From an uncultured Serinicoccus sp. (GTDB taxonomy: Bacteria > Actinomycetota > Actinomycetes > Actinomycetales > Dermatophilaceae), in contig NZ_CANKYH010000001.1 in assembly GCF_947487915.1 (NCBI RefSeq), positions 62,001 through 126,000 of the forward strand: a DNA stretch of 64,000 nucleotides. Reading direction: 5' to 3'. Under the pieces are notes generated by a model. It was not told the DNA's origin and did not search any database. It saw nothing but the letters and a program-made list of their open reading frames with translations. Below are positions 58,070-64,000 of the stretch, piece after piece (position 1 is the stretch's first letter; the number at the start of each line of letters is the position of its first letter). A program made the translations under genes and the position numbers.

Positions 58070-59092
58070 TCAGCCCCTCCCGAGCCGGGACACGCTCGAC
58101 CGGGAGACGAGCCGGGGCGGGATGAGCAGCTCCGCCGCCCCGTCTCCCCCCTCCAGCAGCGACACCAGCCGCTCCACCGCGGCCGCGCCGACGGCGTCGA
58201 ACTGCTGCTCGACCGTGCTGAGCGCCGGCTGCAGCCATCCGCTCTCGGGCGTGTTGTCGTAGCCGATGACGCTCACCCGGGCGGGCACCTCGACGCCCGA
58301 GCGGTGCAGCGCCGCCATGAGGCCGAGCGCCATCGAGTCGTTCGCGGCGAACACCGCACCGACCTCCTCCCAGCGAGGGTGCTCGAGCAGCTCCAGACCG
58401 GCCCGGTAGCCCGACTCGGGGCTCCAGTCACCGACCCAGACCGGGCCGGGCTGCACCCCGGCCGAGACGAGCCGGTCTGCCCACCCGGCGGTGCGCTGCC
58501 GGGCCTCCCCCCAGTCCGTCGGACCGCTGACGTGGGCGACGGTGCGGTGCCCGCAGTCCAGCAGGTGCTCGGCCACGAGCCGGCCGCCGGCCTCGTTGTC
58601 GCTGGCGACGAACGGGACGTCGTCGCCGAGCCGGCCCTCGACGGCCACGACGGGCAGCTGGGCGCGCAGCCCGTCCACCATCCGCGCCTGCCCGTCGGTG
58701 GGCGCGATGACGGCCACCCCCTCGACGTCCCGGCGCAGCACCTCCTCGAGGACGGCGTCCACCTGGCCGGCGTCCAGCCCGTGCGCGGACACGATCTGGG
58801 CCGCGTAGCCGCTGCGCCGCGCCGCGGCCTCGATGCTGAGCAGCATGGACATCGGCCCGAAGAGGGGTCCCATGAAGCTGACGACCCCCAACGACCGGGT
58901 GCGGCGCACCGCGAGGTTGCGGGCGGTCCCGCTGGGCCGGTAGCCCAGCCGCGTCATGGCGCGGCGCACCCGGTCCACGGTCTCCGGACGCACCTGCGGG
59001 CTGCCGTTGACGACCCGCGAGACCGTCTGGTGGGACACGCCGGCGGCGGCCGCCACGTCATACATGGTCGTGCGTCGACCTCGCCCGTCCAT
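58070..59092 (-). CDS. LacI-family repressor of the arabinose operon
   Basis: A 340-residue LacI/GalR regulator with helix-turn-helix MYDVAAAAGVSHQTVSRVVN (residues 10-29), hinge GTARNLAVRRTRS near 52, and core from LGVVSFMGPLFGPM. VIGYDNTPESGWL near 285 is the effector region and QPALSTVEQQFD follows. AGAGG is upstream of the ATG at 59092. It is divergent from araB, whose promoter carries two matching palindromes, so it is the probable L-arabinose repressor, a LacI-type replacement for AraC or GntR-type AraR. The acyltransferase gene behind it (14 bp) may be transcribed independently from its own -10 box. Confidence 0.9.
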   Translation of the reverse strand: MDGRGRRTTMYDVAAAAGVSHQTVSRVVNGSPQVRPETVDRVRRAMTRLGYRPSGTARNLAVRRTRSLGVVSFMGPLFGPMSMLLSIEAAARRSGYAAQIVSAHGLDAGQVDAVLEEVLRRDVEGVAVIAPTDGQARMVDGLRAQLPVVAVEGRLGDDVPFVASDNEAGGRLVAEHLLDCGHRTVAHVSGPTDWGEARQRTAGWADRLVSAGVQPGPVWVGDWSPESGYRAGLELLEHPRWEEVGAVFAANDSMALGLMAALHRSGVEVPARVSVIGYDNTPESGWLQPALSTVEQQFDAVGAAAVERLVSLLEGGDGAAELLIPPRLVSRSSVSRLGRG

Positions 59093-59153
59093 CACCTCTC
59101 CGTCCGCTCGGCGACCATCCTGCACCGTTCGTCGCGTTCGCGACGAGAGGCCT

Positions 59154-59203
59154 TTGACAAACGAGATGTTAGCGGTAACCTCCTCGTTTGTGAGCGGTAA
59201 CAA
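59154..59203 (+). promoter_or_regulatory. araB promoter with two LacI-type operators
   Basis: TTGACA (59154-59159), 16 bases, then TAACCT (59176-59181) make a good sigma-A promoter. Operator 1, TGTTAGCGGTAACC (59167-59180), sits in the spacer and overlaps the -10. Operator 2, TTGTGAGCGGTAACAA (59188-59203), covers the expected start site and the araB GTG. Both share AGCGGTAAC and are 22 bp apart, about two helical turns. Confidence 0.82.
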
Positions 59204-60902
59204 CACTTTCGTGGTTGGCGTCGACTTCGGCACCCTGTCCGGTCGCGCCGTGGTCGTGCGCGTCCAGGACGGGAGCGTGGTCGGCAGCGCCGCGCACCCC
59301 TACCCCCACGGGGTGATGGAGGCCGAGCTGTCCGCCGGCCCGGCCGCCACCGCGGGCCGCCCGACCCCGCTGCCCCCCGACTGGGCGCTGCAGGTCCCGG
59401 GCGACTACGTCGAGGTCCTCGCGAACGCCGTGCCCGCCGCCCTTGCCGCGGCCCGCGAGGAGCACGGGGTGCGGGCCGAGGACGTCGTGGGCATCGCGAC
59501 CGACTTCACCGCCTGCACCATGGTCCCCACCACCTCCGACGGCACCCCGCTGAGCGAGCTCCCCGAGCTCGCGGACCGCCCGCACGCCTACGTCAAGCTG
59601 TGGAAGCACCACGCGGCGCAGCCGCACGCCGACCGGATCAACGCGTTGGCCCACCAGCGGGGCGAGCCGTGGATCGCCCGCTACGGCGGGCTCATCTCCT
59701 CGGAGTGGGAGTTCGCCAAGGGGCTGGAGCTCCTCGAGGACGACCCCGAGGTCTACGCCGCCACCGAGCGCTGGGTCGAGGCCGCCGACTGGATCGTCTG
59801 GCAGCTGTGCGGCAGCTACGTGCGCAACGCCTGCACCGCGGGCTACAAGGGCATCCGGCAGGACGGCCGCTACCCCGACCGCGACTTCCTGGCCGCGCTC
59901 GACCCCGGCTTCGCCGACTTCGTCACCGACAAGCTGGACCAGCCGATCGGCGAGCTGGGCGCCGCCGCGGGCCGGCTGACCGCGCAGGCGGCGGCCTGGA
60001 CCGGTCTCCCTGAAGGGATCACCGTGGCGGTGGGCAACGTCGACGCCCACGTCACCGCCCCCGCTGCCGGTGCCGTCGACCCCGGGCAGATGGTCGCCAT
60101 CATGGGCACCTCGACCTGCCACGTCATGAACGGCGAGTCCCTGCGGGAGGTCCCCGGGATGTGCGGCGTCGTCGAGGGCGGCATCGTGCCGGGCCTGTGG
60201 GGCTACGAGGCCGGCCAGTCCGGCGTCGGCGACATCTTCGGCTGGTTCGTCGAGCACGGCGTCCCCCCGGCCTACCACCAGGAGGCGCGCCGGCAGGGCG
60301 TGTCGGTCCACGAGCTGCTCACCGAGCTCGCGTCCCGGCAGCGGGTGGGCGAGCACGGCCTCGTCGCGCTGGACTGGCACAGCGGCAACCGGTCGGTCCT
60401 CGTCGACCACGAGCTGTCGGGCCTGATCGTCGGCCAGACCCTGGCGACCCGGCCGGAGGACACCTACCGTGCGCTGCTCGAGGCGACGGCGTTCGGCACC
60501 CGCGTCATCGTCGAGGCCTTCGCCGAGGCGGGCGTCCCCGTGACCGAGTTCATCGTCGCCGGGGGCCTGCTCAAGAACGCCCTCCTCATGCAGATCTACG
60601 CCGACGTCACCCGGCTGCCCATCTCGACCATCGCGACCGACCAGGGCCCGGCGCTCGGGTCGGCCCTGCACGCGGCCGTCGCCGCGGGGGCGTATGCCGA
60701 CATCCGCGCCGCGGCCTCGGCCATGGGCCGGGTGGACCGCGCGGTCTACACCCCCGACGAGGAGGCGGCCCGCGGCTACGACGCGCTGTTCGCGGAGTAC
60801 CGCGCGCTGCACGACCACTTCGGGCGTGGCGGCAGCGAGGTCATGCACCGGCTGCGCGCCCTGCGGCGGGCCGCCCGGGGCGGGTCGGGGTCGGCGGCAT
60901 GA
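59190..60902 (+). CDS. araB: L-ribulokinase
   Basis: A 570-residue FGGY kinase, the AraB length (E. coli 566). [17 protein letters not shown] opens the ATPase fold; [17 protein letters not shown] near residue 135 and the [17 protein letters not shown] block near 165 are AraB-specific; [13 protein letters not shown] near 300 and [16 protein letters not shown] near 450 are the substrate and ATP loops. It phosphorylates L-ribulose to L-ribulose 5-phosphate. The GTG at 59190 has no ribosome site and lies 8 bases after the -10 box, so the message is probably leaderless. First gene of araBDA, overlapping araD by four bases. Confidence 0.95.
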   Translation: MSGNNTFVVGVDFGTLSGRAVVVRVQDGSVVGSAAHPYPHGVMEAELSAGPAATAGRPTPLPPDWALQVPGDYVEVLANAVPAALAAAREEHGVRAEDVVGIATDFTACTMVPTTSDGTPLSELPELADRPHAYVKLWKHHAAQPHADRINALAHQRGEPWIARYGGLISSEWEFAKGLELLEDDPEVYAATERWVEAADWIVWQLCGSYVRNACTAGYKGIRQDGRYPDRDFLAALDPGFADFVTDKLDQPIGELGAAAGRLTAQAAAWTGLPEGITVAVGNVDAHVTAPAAGAVDPGQMVAIMGTSTCHVMNGESLREVPGMCGVVEGGIVPGLWGYEAGQSGVGDIFGWFVEHGVPPAYHQEARRQGVSVHELLTELASRQRVGEHGLVALDWHSGNRSVLVDHELSGLIVGQTLATRPEDTYRALLEATAFGTRVIVEAFAEAGVPVTEFIVAGGLLKNALLMQIYADVTRLPISTIATDQGPALGSALHAAVAAGAYADIRAAASAMGRVDRAVYTPDEEAARGYDALFAEYRALHDHFGRGGSEVMHRLRALRRAARGGSGSAA

Positions 60903-61630
60903 GCCTGCAGCCCTACCCCCACGAGGTCCGGGGACGCATCGCGGAGGTCCGGGAGGTCGTGGCCCGCCTGCACGCCGAGCTGCCCCGGTGGGAGCTCGTC
61001 GTGTGGACCGCCGGCAACGTCTCCCAGCGGGTCCCCGGCACCGACCTCTTCGTCATCAAGCCCTCCGGCGTGGGCTACGACGAGCTCTCCCCGGAGGCGA
61101 TGGTGGTGTGCGACCTCGACGGCGAGCTGGTCGACGGCGCCCACCGCCCCAGCTCGGACACCGCGGCCCACGCCTACGTCTACCGGCACCGTCCCGACAT
61201 CGGGGGCGTCGTGCACACCCACTCCCCCTACGCCACCGCCTGGGCGGCCCTGGGCGAGGAGATCCCGTGCGCCCTGACGATGATGGCCGACGAGTTCGGC
61301 GGGCCGGTCCCTATCGGCCCGTTCGCGCTCATCGGGGACGACTCCATCGGCCGCGGCATCGTGGAGACCCTGCGCGGGTCGCGCAGCCCGGCCGTCCTCA
61401 TGCGCAGCCACGGACCCTTCACCGTCGGTGCCGACGCCCGCGCCGCCGTCAAGGCGGCGGTCATGGTGGAGGAGGTCGCCCGGACCCTGCACCTCGCCCG
61501 GCAGCTCGGCCCCCTGACCCCCCTCGACCAGCGCGACGTCGACGCCCTCTACGACCGCTACCAGCACGTCTACGGCCAGGCACCCGCCGCGCCGACCACC
61601 GAGCCGCACCAGGAGCAGGAACCAGCATGA
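60899..61630 (+). CDS. araD: L-ribulose-5-phosphate 4-epimerase
   Basis: A 243-residue class II aldolase-fold epimerase. [28 protein letters not shown] (read in parts near residues 37-64) is the phosphate and substrate region, [13 protein letters not shown] near 103 carries the two Zn-binding His, and [11 protein letters not shown] near 165 the third. It converts L-ribulose 5-phosphate to D-xylulose 5-phosphate, feeding the pentose phosphate pathway. Starts ATG 60899, overlapping the araB stop, and its stop overlaps araA (both ATGA). Length matches E. coli AraD (231) plus a Pro/Glu tail. Confidence 0.95.
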   Translation: MSLQPYPHEVRGRIAEVREVVARLHAELPRWELVVWTAGNVSQRVPGTDLFVIKPSGVGYDELSPEAMVVCDLDGELVDGAHRPSSDTAAHAYVYRHRPDIGGVVHTHSPYATAWAALGEEIPCALTMMADEFGGPVPIGPFALIGDDSIGRGIVETLRGSRSPAVLMRSHGPFTVGADARAAVKAAVMVEEVARTLHLARQLGPLTPLDQRDVDALYDRYQHVYGQAPAAPTTEPHQEQEPA

Positions 61631-63141
61631 GCGCGCAGCCCCGCACCGAGGACGCCGAGATCTGGTTCTGCACCGGCAGCCAGCACCTCTACGGAGAGGA
61701 CACCCTGCGGCAGGTCGCCGAGCAGAGCCAGGCCATCGCCCGCGCCCTCGACGACGCCGACGCGGTGCCCGTCCGGGTGGTCTGGAAGCCCGTGCTCACC
61801 GACCGGGAGGCGATCCACCGGCTGGCCCTGGAGGCCAACGCGCACGAGGGCTGCCTCGGGGTCGTCGCCTGGATGCACACGTTCTCCCCCGCCAAGATGT
61901 GGATCGCCGGCCTGGCCGCCCTCGACCGACCGCTGCTGCACCTGCACACGCAGGCCAACGTCGAGCTGCCCTGGTCGACCATCGACTTCGACTTCATGAA
62001 CCTCAACCAGGCCGCGCACGGGGACCGCGAGTTCGGCTACCTGCAGAGCCGGATGGGGGTGCGGCGCAGCACCGTGATCGGGCACGTCTCGCACGCCCCC
62101 GTCCAGCGCCGGGTCGGCGACTGGGCCCGGGCCGCCGCCGGCTGGGCCGCGACCCGGTCGCTGCGGCTGGCCCGCTTCGGCGACAACATGCGCAACGTCG
62201 CCGTGACCGAGGGCGACAAGACCGAGGCCGAGATCCGGCTGGGGGTCTCGGTCAACACCTGGGGGGTGAACGACCTGGTGGCCGCGGTCGCCGAGGTGGG
62301 CGACCACGAGGTCGACGCCCTCGTCGACGAGTACCTCGACCTCTACGACGTCGCGCCCGAGCTGCGCCCGGGAGGAGAGCGGGCCGGGTCGCTGCGCGAC
62401 GGGGCTCGCCAGGAGGTCGCGCTGCGCACGCTGCTGGAGTCCCTCGGCGCCACCGCCTTCACCACCACCTTCGAGGACCTGGGGGGCCTGAAGCAGCTGC
62501 CGGGCCTCGCCGTCCAGCGCCTCATGGCCGCGGGCTACGGCTTCGGCGCGGAGGGCGACTGGAAGACCGCCGTCCTGGTCCGGGCGGCCAAGGTCATGGG
62601 CGCCGGTCTGCCGGGCGGGGCCTCCCTCATGGAGGACTACACCTACGACCTCACGCCGGGCGCGGAGAAGGTCCTCGGGGCCCACATGCTGGAGATCTGC
62701 CCCTCGCTGACCACCGCCCGACCGCGCCTCGAGGTGCACCCGCTGGCCATCGGCGGCCGGGAGGACCCGGTCCGCCTGGTCTTCCACGCCGACCCCGGAC
62801 CCGGGGTGGTCGTGGCCATGGCCGACATGCGGGACCGGTTCCGGCTCACCGCCAACGCGGTCGACGTGGTCGCCCCGGACGCCCCGCTGCCCCACCTGCC
62901 CGTCGCCCACGCCGTCTGGCGCCCGCAGCCGGACCTCGCCACCTCGGCGGAGGCGTGGCTCACCGCCGGGGCGGCCCACCACACCGTCCTCACCACCCAG
63001 GTGGGCGTGCCGGTCATCGAGGAGTGGGCCGCGATGTCGGGCACCGAGCTGCTGGTCATCGACCAGGACACCACCACCCGCGGCTTCGCCCGCGAGGTGC
63101 GCTGGAACCAGGCCTACCACCGGCTCGCGCAGGGCATCTGA
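61627..63141 (+). CDS. araA: L-arabinose isomerase
   Basis: A 504-residue isomerase (E. coli 500). Opening [19 protein letters not shown] and [17 protein letters not shown] are diagnostic. Mn2+ and catalytic residues are seen as E309 (FGAEGDWK), E336 (SLMEDYTYD), H353 (GAHMLEICP) and H451/H452 (AAHHTVL), matching E306, E333, H350 and H450. It converts L-arabinose to L-ribulose. Third gene of the operon; 78 bp separate it from the binding-protein gene, whose own ribosome site is strong. Confidence 0.96.
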   Translation: MSAQPRTEDAEIWFCTGSQHLYGEDTLRQVAEQSQAIARALDDADAVPVRVVWKPVLTDREAIHRLALEANAHEGCLGVVAWMHTFSPAKMWIAGLAALDRPLLHLHTQANVELPWSTIDFDFMNLNQAAHGDREFGYLQSRMGVRRSTVIGHVSHAPVQRRVGDWARAAAGWAATRSLRLARFGDNMRNVAVTEGDKTEAEIRLGVSVNTWGVNDLVAAVAEVGDHEVDALVDEYLDLYDVAPELRPGGERAGSLRDGARQEVALRTLLESLGATAFTTTFEDLGGLKQLPGLAVQRLMAAGYGFGAEGDWKTAVLVRAAKVMGAGLPGGASLMEDYTYDLTPGAEKVLGAHMLEICPSLTTARPRLEVHPLAIGGREDPVRLVFHADPGPGVVVAMADMRDRFRLTANAVDVVAPDAPLPHLPVAHAVWRPQPDLATSAEAWLTAGAAHHTVLTTQVGVPVIEEWAAMSGTELLVIDQDTTTRGFAREVRWNQAYHRLAQGI

Positions 63142-63163
63142 GGCGAGAGCACGACATACCCCC

Positions 63164-63223
63164 ATGGACCACCACCACCCGCACCCGCACCCGCGGGACG
63201 ACACCACAAGGAGACACCCATGA
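63164..63223 (+). CDS. His/Pro-rich 19-residue mini-ORF before the sugar-binding gene
   Basis: ATG at 63164 opens a frame reading Met-Asp, three His, then alternating Pro-His, ending TGA at 63223, overlapping the next ATG by four bases (ATGA). It has no clear ribosome site of its own, although its last codons contain the AAGGAG used by the next gene. It could be a coupling leader or chance. Confidence 0.25.
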   Translation: MDHHHPHPHPRDDTTRRHP

Positions 63224-64000
63224 TGATCCGTAGGTACACCGCCATCGCCGCCGGTGCCACGCTCGCCCTCAGCCTCGCGGCCTGCGGCGGCGAGGGTGCG
63301 GGCAGCAGCAGCGCCGACGAGGGCAGCGAGTCCGGAGGCGGAGGGGGCGAGGGTGGCACGGTCGGTGTCGCCATGCCCACCCAGACCTCCGAGCGCTGGA
63401 TCGCCGACGGCAACGCCGTGGAGGCGGGGCTGACCGAGGCCGGCTACGACGTCGACCTGCAGTTCGCCAACGACGACATCCCCACCCAGAGCCAGCAGAT
63501 CGACCAGATGATCACCAACGGGGCGGACGCCCTGGTCATCGCCGCGATCGACGGCACCGCCCTGTCCAGCCAGCTCGACGCCGCCGCGGCCGCCGGCATC
63601 CCGGTCATCTCCTACGACCGGCTCATCCGGGACAGCGAGAACGTCGACTTCTACGTCACCTTCGACAACTACAACGTCGGCGTGCAGCAGGCCACGGCGC
63701 TGCTCGTCGGGCTGGGCCTGCTCAACGAGGACGGTTCGGAGGGCGACGCCGAGGGACCCTTCAACGTCGAGCTGTTCGCCGGGTCCCTGGACGACAACAA
63801 CGCCCACTTCTTCTGGGACGGGGCGATGGACACCCTCCAGCCCTTCATGGACGACGGCACCCTGGAGGTGCCCTCGGGCCAGACCGACATCGAGCAGGCG
63901 GCGACGCTGCGCTGGCAGCAGGAGACGGCCCAGCGCCGCATGGAGGACCTGCTCACCAGCACCTACAGCGACGGCACCGAGCTGCACGGCGTGCTCTCCC
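63220..64000 (+). CDS. ChvE/xylose-type multiple-sugar-binding lipoprotein, 3' end outside window
   Basis: At least 260 residues are visible. The signal peptide has lipobox SLAAC near residue 21, followed by a Gly/Ser/Glu linker to ~45. The type I binding fold then begins VGVAMPTQTSERWIADG, the first-strand pattern of ChvE and MmsA-type multiple monosaccharide binding proteins. NGADALVIAAIDGTAL, PVISYDRLIRDSENVDFYVTF (in parts) and ELFAGSLDDNNAHFFWDGAM follow. AAGGAG six bases before the ATG at 63220 sets the start. It probably delivers L-arabinose or xylose to permease and ATPase genes beyond the right edge, as the fourth gene of the ara operon. Confidence 0.92.
   Translation, partial: MMIRRYTAIAAGATLALSLAACGGEGAGSSSADEGSESGGGGGEGGTVGVAMPTQTSERWIADGNAVEAGLTEAGYDVDLQFANDDIPTQSQQIDQMITNGADALVIAAIDGTALSSQLDAAAAAGIPVISYDRLIRDSENVDFYVTFDNYNVGVQQATALLVGLGLLNEDGSEGDAEGPFNVELFAGSLDDNNAHFFWDGAMDTLQPFMDDGTLEVPSGQTDIEQAATLRWQQETAQRRMEDLLTSTYSDGTELHGVLS

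Noticed and set aside
1..64000. tRNA, rRNA, riboswitch or phage genes
   Set aside because: No cloverleaf, rRNA segment, riboswitch core or phage structural gene was recognised anywhere in the window.

Overview
The window is a very GC-rich stretch of a bacterial chromosome with dense genes, many GTG starts, frequent ATGA/GTGA stop-start overlaps, twin-arginine and lipoprotein signals, a REP13E12-type HNH gene with a LexA box, and an F420/FMN split-barrel protein. This points to an actinobacterium, probably Micrococcales (Intrasporangiaceae/Ornithinimicrobiaceae-like). That placement is inference from gene content. No rRNA, tRNA or CRISPR array was seen. No stretch over 300 bp is empty except 42987-43386, which holds an insertion-sequence fragment and the left end of an intact one.

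Layout. 1-7.9 kb: homoprotocatechuate (hydroxyphenylacetate) meta-cleavage operon on the minus strand (hpaI, hpaH, hpaD, hpaE and an unusual FAH-RraA fusion), divergent from a single-component flavin hydroxylase. 7.9-14.2 kb: an AI-2E-type membrane protein, a VWA lipoprotein with an 11-residue repeat tail, a saccharopine-dehydrogenase-like protein, and a TetR/MFS pair sharing a long palindromic operator. 14.2-23.7 kb: a minus-strand sugar cluster: LacI regulator, RbsABC-type importer, FGGY kinase, LacD/YihT-type aldolase, DCXR-type SDR, YihS-type isomerase and a HAD phosphatase. Its substrate is unknown; a sulfo- or deoxy-sugar is possible. 23.7-34 kb: an arabinan-like glycan island: three-part ABC importer, two GH43 enzymes, a GH2 enzyme, a P-loop kinase-like protein and a divergent LacI regulator. 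34-42.8 kb: a tartrate/D-malate-type dehydrogenase, a hydroxyacid dehydrogenase and a Tat-exported M14 peptidase in one overlapping operon; a flavodoxin-fold protein; a diacylglycerol-kinase-like protein; a two-gene membrane unit; and an M20D amidohydrolase.

42.8-47.2 kb is the clearest accessory region: a decapitated M20 peptidase joined to a 3' fragment of an IS481-like element, an intact copy of that element, and an SOS-boxed HNH endonuclease. 47.2-58.1 kb: a split-barrel protein; a cryptochrome/photolyase-related protein, a 2'-5' RNA-ligase-like protein and an MpaB-like oxygenase linked by a chain of mini-ORFs and tandem repeats; an aldo-keto reductase; an orphan molybdenum hydroxylase large subunit; a glutaryl-CoA dehydrogenase-like enzyme; and an OafA-like acyltransferase. 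58.1-64 kb: an L-arabinose operon araB-araD-araA followed by a ChvE-like sugar-binding lipoprotein, controlled by a divergent LacI-family repressor.

Working together: the GH43/GH2 island and the araBDA operon form one scheme, with glycan cut outside the cell, sugars imported by lipoprotein-dependent ABC systems, and L-arabinose converted to D-xylulose 5-phosphate. The 1-8 kb genes would convert a hydroxyphenylacetate to succinate semialdehyde plus pyruvate. Three LacI regulators and one TetR regulator each sit beside recognisable inverted-repeat operators.
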